Assembly: GCA_030605345.1 (NCBI GenBank)
Contig: JAUWIN010000009.1
Span: 1-44,210, forward strand
From: Candidatus Brocadiia bacterium
Lineage (GTDB): Bacteria > Planctomycetota > PUPC01
Reading direction: 5' to 3'
Length of the DNA: 44,210 nt
A program made the translations under genes and the position numbers. Under the pieces are notes generated by a model. It had not been told where the DNA came from. It saw only the letters and a program-made list of their open reading frames with translations, and did no database searches. This document shows positions 15,666 to 24,252 of this stretch, piece by piece (position 1 is the stretch's first letter; every line of letters starts with the position of its first letter).

Positions 15666-16993
15666 CATACCTGTTCAGCATACTTGCGGCCGGGGTCCTC
15701 GTTCTCGCACACCCATATGTGATAGTGCGACCAAGCGTTTGGTTCTGTCTCTTGATGATCCTAAGGATCAACGGGGCGGCGGCGTTTGGCCCCGAAGAGA
15801 TATTCTGCGGCTACCAGGAGTTATGGACGTTACGATTGCTCTCAATCTGTTTTCCCTTGGCGATTATGGTGTGGGTGGTTTGTACGCCTGGCCTAAACTC
15901 CGCGGCGCAAAATCTGTACCGTAAATGTCGAGCTACTGCGATCTTGCCGGCGGCGTCGGTATATGGTGCTCCAGAGCGTCGTGCGCTGCTCGTTTTCGGT
16001 GTCGCCGTTGTCATTACGCTGGCAGCGTATCTAACAACTGTGAGAATCACAAAGACGGGGCTATGGGCTACTCTTTTCCATCCGGCGACCTACACGATGG
16101 CACGCGAGGAAAGCCTGAAACTGGTTGCCAGCCCGTTCGTGAGATATATGTATAACTGGCACTGCGTGTTGTTTGCGCCAATCGTCATCGGTCTTCTCGC
16201 TTCTGGAGGGCGGTGGCGTCTGAATGTTGCCACTATATGTCGAGGTTCGATAATCCTGATGCTAATTCTGAGTGTGATGCTAACCGGCGCGCGCGCGCCA
16301 GGCGCCGTACTCTTCATGCTGCTGGCGATCCTGTATATGTTACGCAAAGGAGTCATCAAAGGTGGCATTGTTGTGTTCCTCACTGCCTGCTGCGCCATCT
16401 TCCTGGCAATGCTGCTGACGTTCATGCGGGCGGGCCGCCTTGATGAGCTATCGCCAGAGTCGGCCACAAAGGCTCTTTCAGGCGGCCTCTTCGGACGCGT
16501 ATTTGTGAGTCCATTCCGGACGGGCGTGTGGACAAATCTTTACGCGCAGGAGCATGGATTGCTTGGAGTGTCCAACATACGACCACTCGCCCTGTTGTGT
16601 GGAACGAAATATGTGAATCTGGCAAATCGGGTGGCGCTTGCTTACATTCCAGGCGTCGTACGGAGTTGCCACTCAAACACCTGCTTTTTGTTTGCCTTCC
16701 AGGCATCGTTTGGCTTGCTGCCTGGCTTCGTCGTAGCGCTTGTTGGCCTCTGTTGCCTCGATTTCCTGTTGTTCGGCTTCAAGCGGCTCAATGGTTCTCT
16801 ACTTGTTGTTATGCTCGCGTCATTTATGGTTGCGCTGCTTTCGCTGAATTCTGGTGCGTTCACAGTATGCCTGAACACACACGGCCTGCTTTGGATTCCT
16901 GTGCTTGCGTGGATGTTTGCTCTCACAAATCGCAGGGCTTTGCGCCGCCGGTACCCTTGGTCTATTCAGAGACATCGCGATGATCTAGAGTAA
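15653..16993 (+). CDS. O-antigen polymerase-like membrane protein
   Basis: 446 aa with about 10-12 hydrophobic helices and a positively charged tail (RRALRRRYPW). The arrangement fits oligosaccharide-repeat-unit polymerases (Wzy): a GARAPGAVLFMLLAILYML helix start, and a large extracytoplasmic loop in the second half containing FVSPFRTGVWTNLYAQEHG and RSCHSNTCFLFAFQASFG. Such proteins are poorly conserved, so the call rests on topology, length and neighbours. ATG 15653 and 15659 are both possible, and the gene overlaps the deacetylase stop. It probably polymerises repeat units flipped by the Wzx at 9404. Confidence 0.72.
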   Translation: MLMLAYLFSILAAGVLVLAHPYVIVRPSVWFCLLMILRINGAAAFGPEEIFCGYQELWTLRLLSICFPLAIMVWVVCTPGLNSAAQNLYRKCRATAILPAASVYGAPERRALLVFGVAVVITLAAYLTTVRITKTGLWATLFHPATYTMAREESLKLVASPFVRYMYNWHCVLFAPIVIGLLASGGRWRLNVATICRGSIILMLILSVMLTGARAPGAVLFMLLAILYMLRKGVIKGGIVVFLTACCAIFLAMLLTFMRAGRLDELSPESATKALSGGLFGRVFVSPFRTGVWTNLYAQEHGLLGVSNIRPLALLCGTKYVNLANRVALAYIPGVVRSCHSNTCFLFAFQASFGLLPGFVVALVGLCCLDFLLFGFKRLNGSLLVVMLASFMVALLSLNSGAFTVCLNTHGLLWIPVLAWMFALTNRRALRRRYPWSIQRHRDDLE

Positions 16994-17013
16994 GTGTGTG
17001 AGGAAGAGGCCCC

Positions 17014-17223
17014 ATGCGCATTGTTCACATGACCTCGGCCCACCCATGGAACGACACGCGCATCTTTTATAAGATGTGCCGGTCGCTGGCGGAAGCCGCT
17101 CTATTTATGACGAAGGCGATGGTTCGGCGTATAGTCCTGCACAGGCTTTGCCCTACGTATAGGTGTTTGCTAACCAGCAGAGTTCGCTGGACCGGTGCAG
17201 ACGAGCATGATTCAGGAGAATGA
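17014..17223 (+). pseudogene. Head of a lost GT4 glycosyltransferase
   Basis: ATG 17014 (GGAAGAGG just upstream) reads MRIVHMTSAHPWNDTRIFYK then MCRSLAEA, the typical first strand and helix of GT-B glycosyltransferases. After residue 28 the expected GYEV-type second strand is absent and the sequence turns unrelated. A deletion has therefore removed the body of the gene. The frame happens to stay open to 17223 and overlaps the next gene. Confidence 0.7.
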
Positions 17224-17225
17224 GG

Positions 17226-18365
17226 GTGACTGAACGCAAATACCAGAGATGCAACCGCTGTATTATGGATACAACCGATCCAAATATCGAATTCGATGAG
17301 CGGGGGTGGTGCAATCATTGCCGCCATCATGATGAAAGAGCACGTAACGAGTTGCTGCCTTATGAGGAACGGGACCATCGGCTTCAACGGTTGGCGGAGG
17401 AAATCCGCCGCACCGGAGAGAATAAGCCACATGACTGCCTAATCGGCCTCAGCGGCGGCGTGGACAGCACCACCGTTGCCTACCACGTGAGGCGCCTTGG
17501 CCTGCGTCCGCTGGCGTTCCATCTTGATAATGGATGGGGTTCCGAGTGTGCAGTCAAGAATATCGAAAACATCTGCACTCGCCTGGATATCGACCTAGTT
17601 ACCCACGTCATCGACTGGGAAGAATTCCGCGATCTTCAGCTTGCGTACTTTCAAGCATCCGTGCCCAATATCGAAGCCGTGAGCGATCATGCGATCAATG
17701 CGCTTGTCTTTCACGTGGCGGCGAAGTATGGCATCAAGTATTACATCAGTGGCGCAAACCTCGCTACAGAGGGCATTATGCCTGATGCCTGGGGCTACGA
17801 TTGTAGAGATTGGAAGAATATTCGGGCAATTCATAAGCGTTTTGGACGACTCCCTATTCCCACCTACCCCCACTGCTCTCTGTTGGACTTCTTTTACTAC
17901 CTCTTCGTTTGTCGGATCAAATACATCCCTTTGCTGAACTATGTCGATTATGTGAAAGAAGATGCAAAGTCAATGATTAAGCGTGAGCTGGCATGGGAAG
18001 ATTACGGCACAAAGCACTATGAGTCCATCTTTACACGCTTTTATCAGGCGTATATCTTGCCGGTCAAATTCGGATACGATAAACGTCTCGCCCACCTCTC
18101 AGTACTTATCTGTTCCGGACAGATCACACGCGAGGAGGCCCTCGAGGAGCTGCGCAAGCCCTTGTATACCGAAGACAAGTTTCGGGAAGATATTGAATAT
18201 TTCCTCGAGAAAATCGCGCTTACGCGATTAGAATTTGCCGACATCATGAACTTGCCTGTCAGATCGCATGAAGAGTTTCCGTCTAACGCGTGGTTCTTTC
18301 GCCGTTCGAAATACTTGATTAACAACATCATCAAGAAGGTTGTAAAACCGAGCGGCCTTAGGTAA
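17226..18365 (+). CDS. N-acetyl sugar amidotransferase (WbpG-like)
   Basis: 379 aa. Enzymes of this group convert an N-acetyl substituent of a nucleotide sugar to an acetamidino group, using ammonia delivered by a HisH/HisF-like pair. Two Cys pairs, CNRC and CNHC, lie in the first 35 residues and probably bind a metal. The PP-loop ATPase motif LIGLSGGVDSTTVAYHV follows near 73-89, and FHLDNGW and YYISGANLATEG complete the fold. GTG 17226 has AGGAG 7 nt upstream; an ATG at 17220 is only 1 nt from AGGAG and so less likely. No HisH/HisF partner genes occur in this window. Base composition is lower in GC than the left flank. Confidence 0.88.
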   Translation: MTERKYQRCNRCIMDTTDPNIEFDERGWCNHCRHHDERARNELLPYEERDHRLQRLAEEIRRTGENKPHDCLIGLSGGVDSTTVAYHVRRLGLRPLAFHLDNGWGSECAVKNIENICTRLDIDLVTHVIDWEEFRDLQLAYFQASVPNIEAVSDHAINALVFHVAAKYGIKYYISGANLATEGIMPDAWGYDCRDWKNIRAIHKRFGRLPIPTYPHCSLLDFFYYLFVCRIKYIPLLNYVDYVKEDAKSMIKRELAWEDYGTKHYESIFTRFYQAYILPVKFGYDKRLAHLSVLICSGQITREEALEELRKPLYTEDKFREDIEYFLEKIALTRLEFADIMNLPVRSHEEFPSNAWFFRRSKYLINNIIKKVVKPSGLR

Positions 18366-18367
18366 AA

Positions 18368-19609
18368 ATGCCTATCTTTCGTGCCGGATGCCAAGGGATG
18401 GAGACAAGGGTTTCCGTGCATATTTATCCATCCACGTTCGAGCATGAAAGCAGAATACTGCGCGTAACAGGGTCCCTGTGCGAGCTTGGCCTGTTCTCTC
18501 ATGTTGTCATTGTGGCGCGCTGGCGTCCCGGCCTTGCGGAGCACGAACGGATTGACGAGGAGCGTGAGGTATATCGCATCCGTGCCGTTTGGTCTGACCG
18601 GGTGGGATGGAAAAAAGCCTTTTCGTTGCTTCACTGGTTCATTTCCGTTATTTGGCTTTTGCGGAAACGAAGGCTTGATTGCATCAACTGCCATTCATTA
18701 ACCGTATTACCTGTTTCGGTTGCTCTGAAGGTATTGCACCGCGCGCGGCTTGTGTACGAACCGCATGAGTTAGAAACAGAGCGCCGCGGGCTCACAGGTC
18801 TGACAAAATATTTGTCAAAGCTCGCCGAGCGGACGCTGATCGGCCTGGCTGACGCAGTCGTTGTGGTTGGTGAGGCGATTGCAGGCTGGTATCGCAGCAC
18901 TTATGGCCTCCCCACGGTCCACGTTATCTACAACCTCCCGGAGGTCGGACACAAGTTTTCAAAAATCACCCGGAAGGTTAATTCACAGAAGAAAGGGCTG
19001 ACGTTCGGGTATTTGGGGGTTCTGAGCGAAGGACGAGGTGTCGAGTTAATGTTGCAGGTTTTTGCCCGTCAGGACACGCATCATTTGCGCTTGGTGGGGG
19101 ACGGTCCTCTTGCCGAGACCGTGAGGGGCTATGCGGACAAACATGATCATATCGAATACATAGGGTTCGTGTTTCCTGAAAAGATTCCCCATGTGCTTCG
19201 TGATGTTGATATCGGGGTGTGCCTAATCGAAAATCTGTGCCTAAGTTATTATTATTCTATCCCGAACAAACTTTTCGAATGTTTAGGAAATGGAATACCC
19301 GTCGTGATTAGCGATTTCCCCGAAATGGCGCGGATTATAGACCGATACCACGTAGGTTGGAAAGTGAAACCGAAGCCCGAGGCCTTGCAATCGCTGCTTG
19401 CCGCACTCGACCCCGCTGACATAGAGCGAAAAACTAGGGCGGCTGTTTCTGCTGCCGACATGTTCCAATGGTCACGTGAAAAGCATAAGCTTGCTTCGAT
19501 TTACACCGCGTTCGGGTTTCAGCCGATTGTCGATATTTGCTCTGATCACGAACCCACGTCTGGCACAACAGGCGATAAAGCCAACCAGGGAAAGCCAGCG
19601 GGCACGTGA
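18368..19609 (+). CDS. GT4 family glycosyltransferase
   Basis: 413 aa. GT-B fold with HIYPSTFEHESRILRVTGSL at the N-terminus, ARLVYEPHELETER and LADAVVVVGEAIAGWYRS in the first domain. The donor-binding half has GYLGVLSEGRGVELML, HLRLVGDGPLAET and YYYSIPNKLFECLGNGIPVV (Glu of the E-x7-E type region). It transfers a sugar from a nucleotide donor to the lipid-linked intermediate at the cytoplasmic membrane face. ATG 18368 follows the amidotransferase stop by 2 bases with AGG 5 nt away; a second ATG at 18398 begins closer to the conserved core. The extreme C-terminus (from about 385) is low-complexity and unlike the family. Confidence 0.87.
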   Translation: MPIFRAGCQGMETRVSVHIYPSTFEHESRILRVTGSLCELGLFSHVVIVARWRPGLAEHERIDEEREVYRIRAVWSDRVGWKKAFSLLHWFISVIWLLRKRRLDCINCHSLTVLPVSVALKVLHRARLVYEPHELETERRGLTGLTKYLSKLAERTLIGLADAVVVVGEAIAGWYRSTYGLPTVHVIYNLPEVGHKFSKITRKVNSQKKGLTFGYLGVLSEGRGVELMLQVFARQDTHHLRLVGDGPLAETVRGYADKHDHIEYIGFVFPEKIPHVLRDVDIGVCLIENLCLSYYYSIPNKLFECLGNGIPVVISDFPEMARIIDRYHVGWKVKPKPEALQSLLAALDPADIERKTRAAVSAADMFQWSREKHKLASIYTAFGFQPIVDICSDHEPTSGTTGDKANQGKPAGT

Positions 19610-19630
19610 GATTTTCCGCACGCCGCGAGC

Positions 19631-19837
19631 GTGAAAATAGGTGAACCGTACTCGTTTCCTCTTCCTGTAAAGGCAGCAGTCAAACGACAGGTCATGGACC
19701 ATCCGGAAGACGCGCACACAATGGGACAGCGGGGTAGACGTGCGATTGTGCAACGGTATAATTGGGCAAACGAGTTCAGAGCACTTGAGCGGCTTTACGG
19801 TTCCCTTGGCGCGGAAAGTCAACCTCCAAGGAAGTAG
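19631..19837 (+). pseudogene. Tail of a lost GT4 glycosyltransferase
   Basis: The frame ends with VMDHPEDAHTMGQRGRRAIV followed by QRYNWANEFRALERLYGSLG. This is the standard C-terminal helix pair of GT4 enzymes (M-G-x-x-G-R-x-x-V-x-x-x-Y-x-W). No donor-binding domain precedes it. It is the 3' remnant of a gene different from the intact one at 18368, whose own end lies just upstream. Confidence 0.65.
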
Positions 19838-19842
19838 CTCCG

Positions 19843-19962
19843 AAGATCATCTACTTCCATCAGTACTTCAACACGCCGGGCATGCCGGGAGGAACCCGAT
19901 CGTGTGAGATGGCGCCGGCTGTATCTGACTTGGAGGAAGCCGGTTCAGGCCAGGACTCCTGA
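19843..19962 (+). pseudogene. Head of another lost GT4 glycosyltransferase
   Basis: A frame starting without a proper start codon reads KIIYFHQYFNTPGMPGGTRS, then CEMA, the usual N-terminal strand and Gly-rich loop of WbuB-like GT4 enzymes. After about 25 residues similarity ends, and a TGA follows at 19960. It begins six bases after the stop of the GT4 tail at 19837, so tail and head sit in the order expected for two adjacent genes that each lost most of their length. Confidence 0.6.
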
Positions 19963-20064
19963 ACGAATAGAGATGTTGGGGTATTTCATAAGGAAGACCT
20001 CCCACTGCGTGATGCTGCGGTAAGAACCACGTGTGACCGCCTCATCCATGCAGAAAGGATCAAA

Positions 20065-21465
20065 ATGAGAATCGGTTTGGTGTACTGCCCCATTGGCTCA
20101 GGTTTTGCCTCGTTCGGCAAGACGCACTGGACGAGCAAAATTCATCCTGGATTATGCTCAATCAGTGCTTATGCCAAGAGCAGAGGTCACGAAGATATCC
20201 AACTGGTCGACCTGAGAAAGCTCACCGGTTGGGATCACTTCAAGGAAACCATCAGGAAACGAAGGTTCGACGTTGTTGGCATAACGATGATGAGCTGCGA
20301 CTTCAACAGAGCAGTAAAAGCCGCACAAATTATCAAGGAGGTGAACAACGATACCGTCGTGGTCACCGGCGGCGTCCATCCTACGGTAGCTCCAGCGGAG
20401 GTGGAATCTTGTGATTGTTTCGACCACGTCATCGTCGGTGAAGGCGAGATAAGTTTTACGAATCTCTTGGATTCTATCAGGGACGGCAGAGCGGAGAATA
20501 GGATGATCACCGGCATCCACCCAAACCTGGACGAACTGCCCTTCGAAGACCGAGAGTTATTCGACTACAGTGTCACGACGCGATTTGCAACGAACTTCCC
20601 TGGCCTGTTCAAGCCCCCAAGTGTTACGATGATCGCGAGCAGAGGGTGCCCATACCATTGTCGTTTCTGTGCGCCGCACGCAACAACCATGTTCGGCGAC
20701 AAAACGCGCTTCCGTAAAGTCGAAAGCGTGATAGAAGAACTGAAGTTGCTACGAAGTAAATATCACTTCAACAGTCTTTTCTTTTGGGATTACTCTGTTA
20801 CCCTAAACAGGAAATGGTTACAGGAGTTCTGTGAGAGCTATGCTAGGAATGGGTTCAAGGCTCGCATTTCTGCAAACAGCCGGGCTGATGCCATCTGCCG
20901 CAACGAAGACCTCATGAAGGATCTCAGCAAGGTCGGATTGAAAATGGTTCACATCGGTTTCGAAAGCGGCAGCCAGAAGATGCTAGACTTCATGAGGAAG
21001 GGTAGCACAGTGGAGCAAGCCATAAAAGCAACTGAGATCTGCAAAAAGCACGGCATCATTGTGCGGGGCCTGTTTATGCTGGGACTGCCCACAGAGACGA
21101 GGGAAGATGTACAGGCGACCATCGACCTGATCAGAAGAATGAAGCCTCAGGTATATTCCTTTTCATACTTTACACCCGTGCCCGGCAGCTACTTTTATGA
21201 GTATTGCCAGGAAAAAAATCTCAGTCTGATCAAAAGCCACGACGAACTGGCCGACTACGGGCCATCAAAACCGAAGATCAAAGGAGTAGACTACGACTAC
21301 TTGAAACAAGCGGTGGAGGAGGCCCACGCGCTTCAATTCCGGAGTCGATTGATTGGGAAACTCGTCCGATTCGTTCATGCCCGGGTAAAAAGGGGCCGCC
21401 TAAGATACATCCTCATTTGGCTGTTTTCCAAGTGGGTAGAAATCAAGAACAGGTGGCGCCATTGA
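20065..21465 (+). CDS. B12-binding-type radical SAM protein
   Basis: 466 aa. The N-terminal 150 residues have the Rossmann-like layout of cobalamin-binding radical SAM proteins (HPGLCSISAYAKSRGHEDI, DVVGITMMSCDFNRAVKAA, TVVVTGGVHPTVAPAE, HVIVGEGE). The [4Fe-4S] motif follows in SRGCPYHCRFC (Cys near 195, 199 and 202), then a TIM-barrel core with IGFESGSQKML and GLFMLGLPTETREDV. The basic C-terminal region (KLVRFVHARVKRGR) may touch membrane. The closest group is the BchE/HpnR-like class, which methylates or rearranges lipids and sugars; the substrate here is unknown. AAAGGA lies 5 nt before the ATG. It sits between two stretches of glycosyltransferase debris. Confidence 0.88.
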   Translation: MRIGLVYCPIGSGFASFGKTHWTSKIHPGLCSISAYAKSRGHEDIQLVDLRKLTGWDHFKETIRKRRFDVVGITMMSCDFNRAVKAAQIIKEVNNDTVVVTGGVHPTVAPAEVESCDCFDHVIVGEGEISFTNLLDSIRDGRAENRMITGIHPNLDELPFEDRELFDYSVTTRFATNFPGLFKPPSVTMIASRGCPYHCRFCAPHATTMFGDKTRFRKVESVIEELKLLRSKYHFNSLFFWDYSVTLNRKWLQEFCESYARNGFKARISANSRADAICRNEDLMKDLSKVGLKMVHIGFESGSQKMLDFMRKGSTVEQAIKATEICKKHGIIVRGLFMLGLPTETREDVQATIDLIRRMKPQVYSFSYFTPVPGSYFYEYCQEKNLSLIKSHDELADYGPSKPKIKGVDYDYLKQAVEEAHALQFRSRLIGKLVRFVHARVKRGRLRYILIWLFSKWVEIKNRWRH

Positions 21466-21468
21466 TCG

Positions 21469-21484
21469 ATATCTCATCAGATAT
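21469..21484. repeat. Small hairpin after the radical SAM gene
   Basis: ATATCT-CATC-AGATAT, a perfect 6-bp stem with a 4-base loop, 4 nt after the stop. It is AT-rich and has no U-run, so a weak or processing structure at best. Confidence 0.35.
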
Positions 21485-21606
21485 GCGGAGAGACAGAACG
21501 CGACAGGGCTGCCCGCGCATTTCTCGCTTGTATACTGTTTGCCCACTCAAAAAACAAAGCGGCGCGAATAGTTGGCCTCAGCCCGCGAAGCCATAGAGCA
21601 GAACGT

Positions 21607-22111
21607 ATGGCCTTAGCCATCTGGTACGTCAATCACTACGCCAGCTTGCCAAATACCGGACGGGGGGGAAAAGCCAATCTATCTGTCCACGGAATTGATA
21701 AAACGCGGACACAGGGTTACGATTGTCGCCGCTTCTCAGCATCACCTGCTTTTCGACAGTGCCAAATCCACACCCAGGCACAGCTTTATCGAGCGCTTGA
21801 GAAGATCGCGCAAAAGACGGGTGCCAAAGTCATTTTCGAAGAACGCAAGACTGCTGGTCACGAATTCCGGAGGCATGCAAAAGGAAGCGTTCTTCCACGG
21901 GGTGCCTTGGGTCACGGTTCGAGATCAAACAGAATGGACGGAGCTTCTGCACATGGGCTGGAACCGTCTGGCGCCCCCGACCTGAGCACAGGCGGTGGCA
22001 TCGGAGATCCGCCAGGCACTCCGGGAACCGCGCCCGGAAGCCAAATCGGCGCCGTATGGCGACGGGCGAAGCGCAACCCTGGTCTGCGACATCCTGATGA
22101 GCGAGGCGTAA
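21607..22111 (+). pseudogene. Chimeric remnant: GT4 head joined to WecB tail
   Basis: ATG 21607 reads IWYVNHYASLPNTGR, a GT4 start. The frame is lost at a run of seven G (21662-21668) and resumes in the next frame as KPIYLSTELIKRGHRVTIVA. In that same second frame the sequence changes, within about 21770-21845, to ARLLVTNSGGMQKEAFFHGV and TEWTELLHMGWNRL, which is the C-terminal part of UDP-GlcNAc 2-epimerase. A TGA interrupts it at 21983-21985, and the WecB end continues in frame (SAPYGDGRSATLVCDIL) to TAA 22111. So there is one internal deletion, one frameshift and one nonsense codon. It differs clearly from the intact wecB at 7854. Confidence 0.75.
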
Positions 22112-22117
22112 GCGCCA

Positions 22118-23335
22118 ATGCGAATCTGGTTCATCAATCATAGCTCCTACGCACCCAGCGAGTCGGCTGGCACCCGGCACTACAACTTGTCCCGCGAGCT
22201 AATCCGGCGCGGCCACGAAACCACCGTGATCACCACAAGTTTCTACCACAAGACGCGCAAAGAAACGCGTCTCAAGCCGGGCGAGACGTGGAAGAAAGAG
22301 ATCATCGACGGTGTCCCATTCGTCTGGCTGGGGAGTCCGCCGTACGAGCGCAACTCGCCCAAGCGCCTGTGGAACATGCTCGTGTTCGCGTGGCGGGTGC
22401 GGAGGCAAGTCGGTCTTCGGCACGAACCGCCGCCCGACGTCGTCATCGGGTCCAGCCCCGACGCATTCGCGGCCTGGGCCGCCCTGCACGTTGCCCGGCG
22501 ATACGATGTCCCCTTCCTGGTGGAAATCCGAGACCTATGGCCGGACACATTGGTCGACTTGGCCGGGATGTCCCCGTGGCATCCCCTCGTGCTGGTCCTG
22601 GGATGGCTCGAAAAACATCTCTACCGGGAGGCGGATCGCATCTTGACAGTGCTGCCCGGTTCCCCCGAGCGCATGGTGCAAAAAGGAGCTGACCCGGACC
22701 GGATTGTCTGGCTTCCCAACGGGTGTGATCTGACGGCCGCGGACGTCGAGCCGCCAACCACGAAGAACGATAAATTCACGTTGATGTATGCCGGGGCCCA
22801 CGGCTTTTACAACGGCTTGGACATTGTCTTGGACGCTGCGGAATTGCTGGAGCACGAAGGCCTGGAGGATCAAATCCACATCCGCCTGGTCGGCGATGGC
22901 CCCCATAAACACGAGCTGCAAAAGACAGCGTCGGAGCGCGGATCCCGAATCGTGTCTTTCCAGCCGCCCGTGCCAAAGTCCGAGGTCTTCCTGACCCTGC
23001 GCCAGGCCGACGCATTCCTGATGATCCTCAGGCACGCGCCCGTGTTCAAGTGGGGCATCAGTCCAAACAAGCTGTTCGACTACATGGCGGCGGGGCGACC
23101 GGTCTTGTTCGCGGTGGACACGCCCTTCAATCCCATCGCAGAGGCCGGCGCCGGTGTCTCCGTGACACCGGACAGCGCCGCCGCGCTCGCCGACGGGATC
23201 AAGACCCTGGCAAACCTTGCCGATTCAGAACGCCGCGCCATGGGCCGACGGGCGCGTCAGTACGTGGAGCAACACCATAGCTACAGGAAACTGGCGGAAC
23301 GACTGGAAACCATTCTTCTTGAAGTAACCGCGTAA
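22118..23335 (+). CDS. GT4 glycosyltransferase, WbuB-like
   Basis: 405 aa. IWFINHSSYAPSESAGTRHY at the start, LIRRGHETTVITTSFYH, then LVEIRDLWPDTLVDLAGM, a signature of the WbuB-type subgroup that often transfers FucNAc-like sugars. The donor half includes FTLMYAGAHGFYNGLDIVLD, IRLVGDGPHKHEL and ISPNKLFDYMAAGRPVL. It acts at the cytoplasmic membrane face on the lipid-linked glycan. ATG 22118 starts 6 nt after the WecB-tail remnant, with GAGGCG upstream. The dead head at 21607 is a relative of this gene. The acceptor cannot be deduced. Confidence 0.88.
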   Translation: MRIWFINHSSYAPSESAGTRHYNLSRELIRRGHETTVITTSFYHKTRKETRLKPGETWKKEIIDGVPFVWLGSPPYERNSPKRLWNMLVFAWRVRRQVGLRHEPPPDVVIGSSPDAFAAWAALHVARRYDVPFLVEIRDLWPDTLVDLAGMSPWHPLVLVLGWLEKHLYREADRILTVLPGSPERMVQKGADPDRIVWLPNGCDLTAADVEPPTTKNDKFTLMYAGAHGFYNGLDIVLDAAELLEHEGLEDQIHIRLVGDGPHKHELQKTASERGSRIVSFQPPVPKSEVFLTLRQADAFLMILRHAPVFKWGISPNKLFDYMAAGRPVLFAVDTPFNPIAEAGAGVSVTPDSAAALADGIKTLANLADSERRAMGRRARQYVEQHHSYRKLAERLETILLEVTA

Positions 23336-23364
23336 AACAAACTGCAAAATGCTCAGGAGAACAA

Positions 23365-24252
23365 ATGAACCGTCCAAATGACCAGGCACGTGGATATCGC
23401 CCGGTGGTCATCATCGGCGCTGGCCGCTCCGGGACCAACGTGCTTCGCGACGTCCTCACCTCATTTCCTGGGGTTGGTACTTGGCCGTGCGACGAGATCA
23501 ACTACATCTGGCGACACGGCAATGCGCGATTTCCGACCGACGAATTCACTCCCGAAATGGCGCGGGCGGAGGTTATTGGATACATCCGGAGCCGTTTCAA
23601 ACGCCTGGCACGACGATACAACCTGGCCCATGTGGTAGAGAAAACCTGTGCCAACAGCCTCCGCGTGGGCTTTGTCCATGCTGTCTTGCCGGAGGCGAAG
23701 TTCATCCACATCGTGCGGGACGGGCGCGATGTCGCGGTCTCCGCGGCAGAGCGGTGGAAGGCGCCGCTTGACATACTCTACACACTTAGGAAAACCCGAT
23801 ACGTGCCCCTGACCGATTTCCCCTACTACGCCGGAGGATACGTTCTCAACCGGGTTTGCCGCCTCTTCTCAAAAGAGAAAAGAGTCGCCTTCTGGGGCCC
23901 GCGGTTCGAAGGGATGGAGAACGTTCTGACTTCCCGCCCTCTGCCGGTCGCTTGCGCGATTCAGTGGAAGCGTTGCGCCGAGAAAGCGGAGCAAGACCTC
24001 TCAACCCTTGGCCCAGACCAGGTCTATCAGGTCCGCTATGAAGATTTTGTGCGTGCCCCCGCCAGGGAGCTTCGCGGGTTGCTGGATTTCCTTTGCATCC
24101 AAGCGGGTGATTCGCTTGTGAGATCCGCAGTGACCGGAGTGTCCAGCAACAGCGTCGGCCGATGGCGGGCAGTCTTGACCGGCGAGATGCACGACCACGT
24201 GGAAAAAGCGATCGGTCACACGCTCAGGAAACTCGGGTATGACTTATCCTGA
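23365..24252 (+). CDS. PAPS-dependent sulfotransferase
   Basis: 295 aa. PVVIIGAGRSGTNVLRDVL (about residues 13-31) is the 5'-phosphosulfate loop, and AKFIHIVRDGRDVAVSAAER (about 111-130) is the 3'-phosphate strand and helix. Both key PAPS motifs are therefore present and close to consensus, making this the more canonical of the two sulfotransferases. AGGAG lies 6 nt before ATG 23365. The 3' end overlaps the phosphoglycosyl transferase ATG by 14 nt, tying sulfation to assembly of the lipid-linked glycan. The acceptor is unknown; a hydroxyl or amine of the repeat unit is the simplest guess. Confidence 0.9.
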   Translation: MNRPNDQARGYRPVVIIGAGRSGTNVLRDVLTSFPGVGTWPCDEINYIWRHGNARFPTDEFTPEMARAEVIGYIRSRFKRLARRYNLAHVVEKTCANSLRVGFVHAVLPEAKFIHIVRDGRDVAVSAAERWKAPLDILYTLRKTRYVPLTDFPYYAGGYVLNRVCRLFSKEKRVAFWGPRFEGMENVLTSRPLPVACAIQWKRCAEKAEQDLSTLGPDQVYQVRYEDFVRAPARELRGLLDFLCIQAGDSLVRSAVTGVSSNSVGRWRAVLTGEMHDHVEKAIGHTLRKLGYDLS

